A stretch of 64,000 nt of DNA from Cyclina sinensis. Its lineage: Eukaryota > Mollusca > Bivalvia > Venerida > Veneridae. Positions 26,101-36,871 of the stretch are shown one piece after another. The notes below the pieces were generated by a model. The model worked only from the letters and a program-made list of their open reading frames with translations. It was not told the origin of the DNA and did not search any database. The position numbers and the translations under genes were made by a program. Every line of letters starts with the position of its first letter. Within the stretch, counting starts at the first letter, position 1. The DNA is taken from NCBI GenBank assembly GCA_012932295.1, contig JAAONU010000019.1, positions 18,981,908-19,045,907 of the forward strand. Reading direction: 5' to 3'.

Positions 26101-26254
26101 AAGCAGACTCTCTAACAATGCATGCCTTAACAGCTAGGAATATGAGTCCTATATCTCTAAACTTTGTAACATAAAACATACTCACATAAACAAGAAATTT
26201 TAGTTTCTTCTTTAATACTTTATATTTCTGTTTGTAGTCAATTTGACTGTCCAT
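20103..26254 (-). CDS. INO80E: INO80 complex subunit E
   Basis: Seven coding exons on the minus strand join without frame breaks: 26254-26186, 25400-25330, 23286-23161, 22127-22052, 21662-21614, 21049-20902 and 20166-20103, giving about 200 residues. INO80E is a metazoan-specific accessory subunit of the nuclear INO80 ATP-dependent chromatin remodeller. Recognition rests on the N-terminal signature [38 protein letters not shown], then [10 protein letters not shown] and an acidic Ser/Asp stretch. This matches the vertebrate subunit almost motif for motif. The tail [16 protein letters not shown] resembles the conserved DDDLVID-type end. The middle (a Lys-rich [15 protein letters not shown] segment and [17 protein letters not shown]) differs from the Pro-rich vertebrate middle. 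The product is somewhat shorter than the human protein. The ATG follows an AG acceptor at 26261-26260, so a 5' UTR exon lies upstream, probably ending at 27801. Introns hold a MITE and a 1.9-kb repeat. Confidence 0.92.
22411..22620 (-). mobile_element. TTAA-ended MITE, 210 bp, copy 1
   Basis: It starts TTAACCCTGAACTTGCTG and ends CAGGTTAAGGGTTAA, so the ends form an imperfect inverted repeat with TTAA. A hairpin-forming core (GAGCCTGGTCAGACTGCAC / TGCAGGCTGGCCTGGCTC) lies inside. A near-identical copy in the other orientation is at 41291-41504. Relics of related elements occur near 51839-51950 and 61105-61285. It sits in an INO80E intron. Confidence 0.8.
23380..25232. repeat. Composite tandem-cored repeat, 1.85 kb, in an INO80E intron
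   Basis: The left end has CATACCCCCACCAA, the right end TGGTGGGGGTATA. The interior has three units of about 345 bp ('tttttgaccttcaagtgtg' near 23975, 24320 and 24669), then two shorter units of about 170 bp near 24840 and 25007. Shared segments include GGTTCTGCACAT, AGAGCGGACACGACA and GGGGCATAACTTTGTCAAAA. A (GACG)n run occupies about 25155-25190 next to the right end. Reading frames here, such as those with RGCAEPMLP, are repeat artefacts. Confidence 0.8.
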
Positions 26255-26289
26255 TTTATCTGAAAAACAAGAACTGTCACTGTAAGATG

Positions 26290-26530
26290 ACAATCCCCCC
26301 CCAAAGTGGTGCTTTGACTTTGGGAAGAGGACCAGTCATTCAAGGGTCAAGGTCAAATAAATATAAGTCAGTGGGAAGGTCTTGTCCAAAGTGATATTGT
26401 GTCCAAGTATGAAGATCCACTTACTAGTAAGGAAGTTATGGCCAATGTTAAAATTTTCAGACAGACTGATGGACGGACGGACGGACAGTTCAAAAACTAT
26501 TTGCCTCCCTTTGGAGGCATGATAATTTTA
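26290..26530 (+). repeat. Short member of the GACGG-tailed repeat class
   Basis: It starts 'aatccccccccaaagtggtg' and has 'caagggtcaaggtcaaata', then 'gaagatccacttactagtaaggaagttatggcc' and a (GGAC)n run at 26471-26490. It ends in the self-complementary TGCCTCCCTTTGGAGGCA. It lies immediately 5' of the INO80E start exon. Confidence 0.6.
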
Positions 26531-26808
26531 AAAAGATTATTTAGATGTGTGGGGATTTTCAAAAGATTAAACAAAACCTTAGCATTAAAAACTATAATAT
26601 CATCTTAATTTAATAACAGAAAGAATAGCGAAAACTGAAAATAACCTCTGTATCTAATGCATCGATGGTTGTGTGTACATGTAGTCTTATTGTGGGAAGA
26701 AACTGGTGAAATGAACAAGTTTGAAAAGCATATCTAAAAAGTTTTAATTCAAGAAAAATTATGTACCATTGAGAAATTCAAAACAAAGCTTAGTATTAAT
26801 CGAAATAG

Positions 26809-26884
26809 AGAATAATAATCTTGTTTTATCTACCGTATATATAATATATATAGAATAATAATCTTGTTTTATCTACCATATATA
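26809..26884. repeat. Local direct duplication
   Basis: 'gaataataatcttgttttatctacc' is present twice, about 42 bp apart, separated by (TA)-rich sequence. A second small duplication ('tttaaatgtataaatc') is at 26962 and 27017. Confidence 0.6.
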
Positions 26885-27237
26885 ACATAGAACACACACT
26901 TGTAATTTCTACTGCCTTACACTGTCATCCAAACATTCTTTTTGTTGTAACAAAAGACCACTGTTTAAATGTATAAATCTCCAGAAGTGTTGTTCTGGTT
27001 TTTGTAAGAAAAGAATACCGTTTAAATGTATAAATCAAAACAAAGTGCATGACTTTGTAGTGAAAAAATCACTCTTCCTGTTGTATAATTGTTTGCTTTT
27101 TTAAAACTTAATCGCTAGAGGTATTGAGCAAAGTAACCGACAAGATATTAGTCCAAATTATTAGACTTGAAAAAAGTTATTTAACATTTTATATTTATCA
27201 TTGTGACTTTTTACATTTTAAATTATCAAGGCTTTTT

Positions 27238-27424
27238 TTAGTCCTAATAATAAGACCTATACGTAACCTATTTCACATTTATCCTTCATTACATCTGATA
27301 TTTTACATTTTCCATGTTACGTTAGGACCTAACGTAACATGGAAAATGTAAAATATCAGATATAATGAAGGATAAATGTTAAATAATAGTTACGTATAGG
27401 TCTTATTATTACTATTAGGACTAA
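27238..27424. mobile_element. Near-perfect palindromic MITE (~187 bp)
   Basis: The two arms of about 90 bp are almost exactly complementary about a centre at 27327 (GTTAGGACCTAAC). The ends are TTAGTCCT and AGGACTAA. Only a few bases and a short insertion differ between arms. The arms include GACCTATACGTAAC, ATTTATCCTTCATTA and CATGGAAAATGTAAAATA complements. It lies in the first intron or upstream region of INO80E, about 470 bp from the CCDC86 start. It would fold into a long hairpin if transcribed. Confidence 0.85.
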
Positions 27425-27794
27425 CAAGCTATCTGCTACACCCTTTGAAAACACTTCCACCGTAACAATTGAAAATCAATGAATGAATGTCAAAAAAGTA
27501 CCAATGATATTTAAAGTTACCTAGTATCTGTAGTTATTTTACCTTAGGCCTATGAAATTTAAACAAAAGAACTATTTTCCAAAAATTGTACTATCCGGTC
27601 ATAGTATCACTTAATGTTATGAGATTGTAGCGTAGTAATCAAAACACAAGTATAAGGGATTTTCTGATGTTAAACAATTGTTTATGAAATAAAGTGTAAA
27701 TGACTCACGTTTCCACTAAGTAAAAGAATTTCTAAAAAATAAAAAATTAAGACTGTGTAAAAACGATCTTCAGCCGGTACTTTACGGCATTTAG

Positions 27795-27893
27795 ACCTAC
27801 CTTAAACTTCCGGTTAAGTAGGTACACACACGTTTTGTTGTTTTTTATAAAGTCGCATTGAAGTTATATGTTCATATCACTTAAACTGGAGAC
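27795..27893. promoter_or_regulatory. Probable bidirectional promoter, INO80E / CCDC86
   Basis: On the minus strand, TTTAAG followed by GTAGGT gives a donor after 27801, a good fit for the 3' end of a non-coding INO80E exon. The CCDC86 ATG starts at 27894 on the plus strand, so both transcripts probably begin within about 90 bp. ACTTCCGGTT at 27806-27815 is the complement of an ETS-family site (ACCGGAAGT), typical of housekeeping divergent promoters. No TATA box stands out in either direction. Start sites are inferred. Confidence 0.5.
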
Positions 27894-30800
27894 ATGGATC
27901 AACTGAAAAATATTCCAAAGGGAAAGCCCAAGTCAGGTCGGGTTTGGAAATCTCAGAAATCAAGGTATAATAACAATTGTTATATATTTTCGTGACATTG
28001 TAGTTTTAGGTTACACAGAACTAAATCATATCCAACTTCAACTTAATACTGCCAAAAGTCAATACTGACTATACTAGGCAGGCGCGTGTCAGGAACATTT
28101 AAAATTATAAAAGTTGATAACAAAGAAAACAAGATTTAACTGAAGATCTTACTTAAACATTTATTTTAAGTACTTTAAAATCTATAAAACTTGTTTAGTC
28201 CACTGATAAAAGCTGGCACAGTTTTCCATGTACTATCAAGTCCCAGTGTCACTTCATTAGCTCCTGAAGATAATACATAGGAAGAATCAATCATAAGAAA
28301 CAATTCCATTTGGATTTTTTCATAGCCTGACCAATCAACTTTTCCAGTATATTGTTTTTAAAGAGATCATTTAAATCACTTCGTTTTTTTTATAACAATC
28401 TGTAGAAATTTCCTGTTTATATTTAAATGCCAAAAATTAGCTAAGAATTTCCTGGCACACTTATGTTTTACTTTAATTTGCTCTTCAATATATGTGTTGT
28501 TTTCAGGTAAAACAATTTTTATAACAACCTTTTCATATTTGACCAATAAGACAGCTTTGTCATTTTATAGCTCCACACAAACCCTGCACAAAATTCACTT
28601 ATTTTATGTTTTTCATTTTACATGTAATGTGATTCATTACATGAAAATGTAAAACATAAAGTATCTTTAGAAATGAATGTTACAGGAGAAAAAAGTAACA
28701 TGATGGCTTATTTATAGGACTTAGATAATCGGTTGCCCATATGACTTAAGCCCCCAGAAGAAGTTGGGTATTTGAGGTTTTGAGGGATACTGGATAGTAC
28801 AAAATACAGAAGGCTTCCTATTCCAAAGACACCTCTTGTTCTTTTCCATACTCAATGTATGGCACAGATATATGGGATCTCAGTTTAACCTCTCATCCAA
28901 AATTGATAATATAAGTGGAGGAGTGGGAGCTCAGACTTGTGACACCTAGATTTACAGTCCAGCATGTTACCCCTGGGCTATTGATCTGTTCCCACTGCAT
29001 TTCTTTTATTACTGTTATAATTTGTATTACTTTTGAAGGCCAAAAAGACCTTACTGCATAGTACTTCTGACACCAGTGAAGGAAATTCAGGGAGAAAGTG
29101 CACATGAAGTTGGACTTGAGCCCAAAACCCATAGAAATTGAATCTGTAGCTTTACCATATGAACTAGTCAGGCACTTATCATGGTTCTTATCTACCCTAC
29201 TACATTTCATAACTATAACAAGGCCATTGACCTAACATTGTAGGTATGAAAGGTCCCAGTGAGAGCATAATGTTTGTCCTTGAACAAATACATCAGATAT
29301 AAATGCCTCCTTTCACCAAGCTGTGAAGGTGTAACAGACATTTAAATCCAGTGGCATAGCTGCTTATGTGCCAAATATGCATAAGTGTGCAATTTATTCC
29401 AAGAGGTAGGAAAAAGGAAATTACAGTATTATGATGCTTAAAATGATATAAAAACTGCTCTGCCCTAACCTGCAAGGAGGCCTGACCCCCTGGACTCCCT
29501 GCAGATTTGTGCTTACTCTCAGTTTTGGCCTAGTTCTGCCCCTTAACTTCATCTCAAGTGTTTGGTTCTTGAAAGAGCAATGTCTTGAGGACGTTCAAAT
29601 TAACTAAACAGTTTATTTAGAAGTGTACATTAAGGTGACTGGAATTATATGGCATGAAATTAAGACCCTTTATTATTGCCAGTTGAAATGAATATTTCAA
29701 ATTGTTCTTGTAATTCTACTGATGCTAAATAAAAATATTATAACATTTGTGCTAGAACTAGCTGCATAGTCTTTATATCTTTTGACAATTATTTGAACAA
29801 AAGATTATCAATCTTCAAATCAAGATTTCACTGAAATTAACTTCTCAATTAAAACATATTTGACATAGTATAATGATAATGGTAACATGTTTTCTGTTGT
29901 TATTTTTAAGATTTTCAGAAAAAAGGCTGGACAAGACATTGAAAACAAGCTGGGAGAAGAAAATGAAAATAAAATCTGAGAAGAAATCAATACAAGCATT
30001 TGAGAAACAGTTAAAAGAAGAAAGGAACAGACAGTTGGAGGTCTGACTTTTAATATAACTAACAATAGTGCTCAAAGACTTACCTGCATTATAGTAGCTA
30101 TAATGCCACAAAGGATTTAACATGTAGAATTTATTATGGAGTTGAATGAATTCATAGAAGTGCATAATAGAAAATTATTATATTTTCTGTTTTCTATCAA
30201 AATCATCTTTAATCAATCAAAATTCGTTATTGCTTGAAATCTGTTTTCTGTATTATGATATGAGAAGTAGTTTCTGAACTTAAGAATATTACTAATTTGA
30301 AATATAATACTTTATAATGCATTCATTGCTAGACCAGATTCTGTAAAATGCAAGATAAGTAGGTCAAAAATGCTTCCTCACCAGAGGTAGTTATACATGT
30401 TAGAGTATGTTGAAACTCATTGAATATTAAAATTCTCCTTTTTCTTTTAGAGAAAATGAGATGGAATTTGCCAAATTTTTCTAATTATCTATATTAACTA
30501 TAGATGTTGTAAACTTTGATTTTAAATGATCAACTTTAAAATAATAATTTATGAGCTGGATTGAGTAGCGACAGGCCATAATACCTTTTTCAGGAGAAAC
30601 GCAAAAGACAAGAAGAGAATAAGAGAAGACGTGAGGAAAATGAACGCAAGTCAGAAATAGTACAGCCTGTAAGTAACTTCTACAACAGTGTAGGCCCAAA
30701 TCAATTTTGGTAGGCCCAAATAGTAAAACCAATGTCTTGAAGCTCATTTTCTACAGGTCTGTTGGGCCTACTGGCTGCCTATGTTTGTAGCCTCAATAAG

Positions 30801-31642
30801 ATTTTTACAAGCTATGGGCCTGGATCCTATGGATAATTTCACGGTCTAAAATGTACAAAAAAACCCACATTTTTGAAAATTTGAGCAATTTGCTTGTATT
30901 TGTGATGAAAGGTATTGGTATATTGAAGCTCAGTGTATGATATAAGTCAGATGGATCTTGTTTACAATGGTATTGTCAAAGGACATTGGTATGAAGTAGA
31001 CCAAATGTATATTGTAGCACATCTGTATTTTCAACTCTTTTGTTGCCCAAATGTTTTTTTTTTGTATAAGATACATTGATGGTCACAGGAGTAATATTGG
31101 TTATTTAGAGACAAGAGGTATTTATGCAGATCACTGGTATAATATTTGGGCAAATATTTGACCAAAAGTGTGTCTTATTTCGGTGATCATCGACTGATAC
31201 CCACAGATACCTTCGATGAATGCACAGGCACGGAATGGTTGGACATGGGTTTCGGTCGATGTTTCTTAATATGATGTATGCCAAAGTGCATCGTATTTCA
31301 TTGGTATTATCTAGGCCAAAGATGTATTAAAGGTTCTTGATGTAAAAAAGTATAAATAGTTCTTGCTCATAATGTGATGGGAATCCTTCTTTGGTTTCAA
31401 TATTTTATTAATGTGTAAAGTATTGAAAATCTTAGTGATAATTAGTTTTCAAAGCCAATAGCTAAAACCTTAGTTATCTAAAGAACAAAGGTTTTTCTGT
31501 TTTGAAGAACTTAAAAAGCCACCACATTTTGGGACATTTTTTACATGATCATCTTGTTTGATTGCTTTCATTTCAGATCAAGAACACAGCAAAAATAAAG
31601 AGAATGAAAAAGAAACAGTTAAGACAAGTTCAAAAAAGATGA
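27894..31642 (+). CDS. CCDC86: CCDC86 / Cgr1-family rRNA-processing protein
   Basis: Four exons join in frame: 27894-27964, 29911-30040, 30594-30668 and 31577-31642 (TGA), giving 113 residues. The family is nucleolar. Yeast Cgr1 is needed for 60S-subunit pre-rRNA processing; the vertebrate protein CCDC86 (cyclon) is also nucleolar. Diagnostic segments are IPKGKPKSGRVWKSQKS near the N-terminus, then RFSEKRLDKTLKTSWEKKMK, a Lys/Arg/Glu-rich coiled coil (KEERNRQLEEKRKRQEENKR), and a basic end IKNTAKIKRMKKKQLRQVQK. It matches the conserved C-terminal domain of the longer vertebrate protein and is close to yeast Cgr1 in length, so only the core domain is present. The ATG is the first in frame after the promoter. 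It is head to head with INO80E. Introns 1 and 2 carry repeats. Confidence 0.92.
28024..28215 (+). repeat. Dispersed repeat, copy 2
   Basis: CTTCAACTTAATACTGCC plus AAAAGTCAATACTGAC, then 'ggcgcgtgtcaggaacattt' and 'gaagatcttacttaaacattta', to 'ccactgataaaagctgg'. It is colinear with 14200-14395. It lies in CCDC86 intron 1. Confidence 0.65.
28725..28992 (-). mobile_element. tRNA-headed SINE, diverged copy
   Basis: The complement carries the degenerate tRNA-like head at the right (near 28910-28990), then 'ggatgagaggttaaactgag', 'gtctttggaataggaagcc' and '..catatgggcaaccg'. The order of blocks matches the SINEs at 44203-44470 and 62825-63092. Substitutions in the tRNA head suggest an old insertion. 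It lies in CCDC86 intron 1. Confidence 0.7.
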
Positions 31643-32069
31643 TATAATTCTTTATAAACAGTATGTGATACTTTTGTTAATGAAAACTTGAGAACGTATA
31701 AGTTCTTCAACAGTTGATTGTGAAGGGATGTTATCTTAAGATTATTGGGCCAGAATTGGACTTCTTGTATAGTGCAAATGAAATAATCTAAGAGATTGCA
31801 TTAAACAATGGATTGCAATGATCAGGAAGTGGAATACTCTTCATGGGAGACTTATGTTGAACAAACTATTACATACTGATTTGAAGAATTAAGTGGACAG
31901 TCTGAATGTTTATGGATTGTCGGTAACAGAACTTCAGGCACAGAATATGCCATCAGACAATGTCAGGTGTGGTTTTAATTGGGCTGTGGATACTTTATAC
32001 AGATTTAAATGATTGTGCATAACTGTATGCTGAAGAAATGTTTTATAGGTGATTAAAATCATTTAATAT

Positions 32070-32075
32070 AATAAA
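32070..32075 (+). promoter_or_regulatory. Polyadenylation signal AATAAA for CCDC86
   Basis: It lies about 430 bp after the stop at 31640-31642, just before the repeat block beginning near 32128. It is the best candidate 3' end in this stretch. Confidence 0.55.
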
Positions 32076-32231
32076 AGAAGCTATTTAGGCAATGTGACAA
32101 AATGTTACAGTTCCAACCAAGAGTCGATACCTTAAGCCCTAAAATAAAATATTGTTTTTTTCCCCTCCTGCTACCGACCCATAAAAATCATAGCTACCCA
32201 AAAAATTTTATTGCAAAGCAACAAAAAATTT

Positions 32232-33140
32232 TTTATGCCCCCACAAAGTAAGGGTGCATATAGCGTTGAACTTGTCCGTCCGTCCGTACGTCTGTCCATA
32301 CGTCCCGAAATCTTGTGAACGCAACTCCTCTTAAACCGGATGGCAGATTTTGCTTAAACTTCCAGGGATGAACAACCTTAATGTGTAGATGGTAGTAAAG
32401 GAAGGAATTTTCGCTGCGACCAAATTTCACAGAATTATGGGCCTTTGTTGATTTTTTCACTAGAAATTTTGTGAACGCAACTCCTCTTAAACCGGATGGC
32501 AGGTTTTGCTTAAACTTCAAGGGATGAACAACCTTAATGTGTAGATGGTAGTAAAGGAAGGAATTTTTGCTGCGACCAAATTTCACAGAATTATGGGCCT
32601 TTGTTGATTTTTTCACTATATACCATATAGAAATTTTGTGAACGCAACTCCTCTTAAACCGGATGGCAGATTTTGCTTAAACTTTCAGGGATGAACAACC
32701 TTAATGTGTAGATGGAAGTAAAGGAAGGAATTTTTGCTGCGACCAAATTTAACAGAATTATGGCCCTTTGTTAATTTTTTCACTATGTACCATATAGAAA
32801 TTTTGTGAACGCAACTCCTCTTAAACCAGATGGCAGATTTTGCTTAAACTTCCAGGGATGAACAGCTTTAATGTGTAGATGGTAGTAATGGAAGGAATTT
32901 TTGCTGTGACCATATTTAACAGAATTATGGCCCTTTGTTGATTTTTTCACTATATACCATATAAATAATTGAACATATAAATTTTACATTTGTAATTTAA
33001 TTTAACATGTACATAAGGTTACCTGTAGATCATTTTAGGTATATGTACAGAAAAAATCTTACATACAGGATATACATGCTCTTGTTTATGAGCACTTATG
33101 CATAGTGGGGGCATCCGTGTCCTATGGACACAGTTCTAGT
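32232..33140 (+). repeat. Tandem-cored repeat, four ~155-170-bp units
   Basis: Units carry 'gtgaacgcaactcctcttaa', 'ccggatggcagattttgctt' and 'ggatgaacaaccttaatgtg', starting near 32313, 32470, 32637 and 32806. The left end is 'tgcccccacaaagtaagg' with a (GTCC)n-like run (32275-32310). The right end is 'gtgggggcatccgtgtccta' (near 33103). The 127-residue minus-strand frame is the repeat read in one phase. Confidence 0.8.
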
Positions 33141-33320
33141 TTTTATTGCACATGGAAGCAAAGTATGTCAATGAGAATCACATCTTTATATTTGACTCAT
33201 ATTTTTGCATCGTTAATATACAAATTTATTGGGATGTATATATTGAATAAAACTTTGAAATTTTGGTTCTAAACTTTGAACAGATGCTAGGCACTCACAA
33301 TTTCGGTTTCTTTGAAATCC

Positions 33321-33358
33321 ATATAATATATATATATAATATAAATTATATAATCAAT
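33321..33358. repeat. (AT)n-rich microsatellite
   Basis: Interrupted (AT)n run, 'atataatatatatatataat' and onward. It lies inside the right part of the inverted-ended element. Confidence 0.7.
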
Positions 33359-33465
33359 AAAAAATATACTAGATTAAAAAAAAGTATTTTACTTACCTAC
33401 CTACCCTACCCAAACTGGCATGGGTCGCAGGAGGGGGAAACAAACAATATTTTATCTCAGGCCTA

Positions 33466-35280
33466 CCCGGTAATTAAAAAACAAAATAATATCATTATTC
33501 AAGGCCCAAAACTCTCACTAATACACTTACATATATCTATGATAATTATTTCCCCTGTATAGCCTGTTTACAAAAGAATGAAAAGTTAGTGACCTAATTT
33601 CACATATTGTATTATGCTCCAAATATTTATGAAAAAATCACACATTTTTATAAAATGAAAATGTCAGCATTTTTTAAATACTCAGTGTATAAGGTACATT
33701 TGTCATGGGCTGTCAGTTGAGAATAAAATATACTGTTGATGATATTATATAGAAGAGGTACTGACAAGAAATTCATAATGATAAATTCAGTAATGTATGT
33801 GTCCCTTTTTCCATGAGAGACTATATCGTAGGAGATGTGATACGGTGTAACTTGATGATACCCTTTGGTAGGTAAACATTTAAATGATGAATGACCATGA
33901 AATGTAAAGAGCAAAAGATCAGAAACTGATTTATCTGTTAGCAAACAAGAATATTAAATAGACCTTTCGTTCCTACAAATGAGCAAAAAATGCACGTTTT
34001 TTATGTTTACAAGTTTGAAGGTGTTTTTATCCATTGTATATCTTGTAAATCAAGTAATTTATGTTGCCATAAATTTTCAGCTGTGGTTAATATCCCTAAT
34101 ATAGGGTAATTTAATTAAATCATAAAATTTGAGTCAGTAAAGACCTGAAATTTTACTGGTGGTGGGGGGGGGGGGGGGGTGAATGATTAGATTTATTGTT
34201 GAAGTGGAAGTTACATTGTTAATTGTTAGATGTTCTAGTTTCAAGTTATTTACAGTATATTAAATAAAGCTGAGGATGAAAGTGACCTATAAAACTTTTT
34301 GTTAAGTTTCTCTTACATTGTCTTATCCATTGAAGTAATTGCCATCATATAATTTTTGGAAAAGTTAACAGTTTTAAAATAAGATAATTTTTTTTAAACA
34401 AAATGCATGTTTCAGTTTTAATTGTTAATGTTTTAATCCTTTTTCAGTCCCTGATATCTTTCAATGAATTTTTTTCTGTATTACCTATTGTAATAGGTAT
34501 AAAAAAATCTGTTGTGTTTCCAGAGAAAAAGTTTGCCTTGCTTTCCTTTGCAAATGTTGATGACTTTTTTTAGTTTTTATCTGCTGTCATTTTGTTCATG
34601 GCTGCTGATGTGTTGAATATTTGAACCATTTGATCAGAGGTAATGTGTTCAAACCCCTTAGCCAGATTGACTCTGTAAGAAAGTTGGCAGTTTTGCATAC
34701 TTACAGTGTGCTGGAAAATAGATCTGGTTCTTCTGTCAAACTATAGTAAGGTAAACACTCTGCCAGAATAACAGAAGGCACTCTTACAACTGTGTTATAT
34801 AGTTATCTTGTCTAATCAGAACACTGGTGTTTCGAAATACAGTCAAATCTTTATAATACAAATTGGCAACAGGTCACTGATTTGTTTTAACAACTGCATT
34901 CTTTGTACCTTTTATATGATCTTCTCTGCCTAGAAAAATAAACTGAAGGAACTAAACCATGTTTTCATGCTACACTTTTATTTTGCTTCAATTGCAATTT
35001 GTTCTTTTGCATATAACCGACAGATGAATTTTAGTGAATTAGAGTTAATCAGAGTGGAACATTAAAAAAAATTTCTTTTATGATAGTGTCATTGTCGGAT
35101 ACTCTCGGCCGATCCATTAACATTTATTTTGATTACATGTAATAATCGACCGTGGGTATCCGACTATGTGATAATATATATAACTTCTTTTTTAATAAAA
35201 AAAGCATTATTAGACTTTTTAGGTAATCATCACATCTGTGAATTGCATTAGATTGCAAATTTCTTCTTTACCTTGAGTTT
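33466..35280. other. Gene-free interval with a poly-G tract
   Basis: No supported coding frame. A run of 16 G interrupted only by its flanking GT units lies at 34164-34179. Otherwise the sequence is plain A+T-rich, with several AATAAA strings that have no gene before them. Confidence 0.45.
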
Positions 35281-36871
35281 TTAGCTCACCTGTTAAAAAG
35301 CTCAGGGTGGGCTTTTGGGAAAATCCTGTGTCCGGCTTCCATCAGCTATCATCTGTCATCAACAATCATCACCTCCAAACCTGTAGACCATTTTTAACCC
35401 TTGATAGAAATGTTTCTTATGTTGTCCATTTCTAAAATTGCTCAAACCTTTCTGCTCCATTGCATGAAATTGCTGCAAAAGCTGAAAATGATAAAAAAAT
35501 CAAACAACATCTCCTAAACTGTAAGGTCATTTTCCACCGAATTTCACAGAAATGTTCCTAATGATTGCTTAAAGATTGCACTCCATTGCACAAAAAAGTT
35601 GCCAGAGCTAAAAATAGATTTTCATCATTATTTGGCTTCAAATGACATCTCCTTTCAAACTGCAAGACTGTTTCCAACGATATACAGGCTTTTATGCTTT
35701 CTTTCTCTTTTCTTCAATCAATACACTATAAATGTGATCGAAATAAGTACAATGATCAGTCCCAGTAACAAAGATTTCCTCTTTTTAAATGAAAAACAGG
35801 GTGGTTTCCAATCTTGACCCACGTCGGTCTAGATAGAAACTTTAGATTTTGCACTAAATTTCGCAGTGAATGATTGAACGGTTGAAGTACCTGTCACGTG
35901 ATCTATGACAAAAAGCAACCCAAGAGAAATGATGATTGGCTGTTTTTGTCACGTGACCTATTTAAAATAACTGCAAGGCTATTTTCTACCAAACTTAACA
36001 GAAATGTTCCCTGTATTGCCGTTTTCTAAAACTGCTCAAACCATTCCACTCCATTGCACATTAGGGGGTGCAAACCTGAAGATAAAAACAATTCAAACAA
36101 CATCACCTCATAAGCTGCAAGGTCATTTACCACCAGATTCCACAGAAATGTTCCTTATATACCTAGTTAAAGTTGCTCAAATGGTAATGCTCTAATGCAC
36201 AAAATGACCATGAGCTAAAGATAGATTTTTATTATATATGGCTGCAGATGACATCTCATAAACAGCTGTGCCATTTTTCATCAAACTTTATAAAAATGTT
36301 TCTTATAATGCCCTTATCTAAAATTGCTCAAACAGTTCTGCTCTATTGCATTTAAAGGCTGCAAGAGCTAAAAAAAAAAATAAAATAAAATGACTTTTCC
36401 TTTTCAACTCAGGTCTTTTTGTACCAAATTTCATTAAAATATTTCAAATATTTGCCTTTTCTAAAGTTGCTCAAAGGTTCCACTCCATTGCATGTAGGCA
36501 CACCAGAGCTTTAAAAAGAAAATTTATAAAGACATTTGGTTTTGAACAGCATGGTCTTTTTCCACCTCATTTCACAGAAATGTTCGTTATTTACCCACAT
36601 ATTTAAATTGCTCAAATGGTTCCACTCATTGCTCAAAATGGCAGCCATAGCTAAAAATAGATTTTTGTCAATATTTTGCTTCAGATGACATCACTTCACA
36701 AGCTGCTAGTTCAAAATTGTCTTAGACCCATAGGTTTTGTCTGTATAAAATATTAGATCTTTGAAAATCAATTAGAAAATGTAATACTGCTTCTGTTGTT
36801 TGCTTAACAGCAGACCCACAGTCAAAGTACTCAGGTGAGCGCTCCAGGGCCATCTTGGCCCTCTTGTTTAA
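35281..36871 (+). repeat. Large repeat with AGCTCACCTG / CAGGTGAGC inverted ends
   Basis: It starts 'ttagctcacctgttaaaaag' and ends 'caggtgagcgctccagggcc'. The interior has about eight degenerate units of about 145 bp with 'tttcacagaaatgttcctta', 'aaaattgctcaaac', 'ttccactccattgca' and 'gagctaaaaatagatttt'. A segment near 35820-35970 interrupts the array and holds two CACGTG palindromes (near 35895 and 35950). It shares its end type with the intronic repeat at 1040-1735. Confidence 0.75.

Larger units (their letters stand above)
32128..33465. mobile_element. Inverted-ended element with a nested tandem repeat
   Basis: The left arm (near 32135-32185) reads 'aaataaaatattgttt' then 'cccctcctgctaccgaccc'. 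The complement of the right arm (near 33405-33462) reads 'gataaaatattgttt' then 'ccccctcctgcgaccc'. The arms are therefore inverted repeats of about 50-60 bp. The interior contains the 32232-33140 tandem element and A+T-rich sequence. It has no ORF of note and is probably a non-autonomous DNA element. Confidence 0.6.

Noticed and set aside
29845..30165. 106-residue minus-strand frame
   Set aside because: It is opposite CCDC86 exon 2, low complexity and hydrophobic, and an antisense shadow.
32233..32616. 127-residue minus-strand reading frame with internal repeats
   Set aside because: It lies wholly within the tandem-cored repeat at 32232-33140, and its C-terminal DVRTDGQ comes from the GTCC run.
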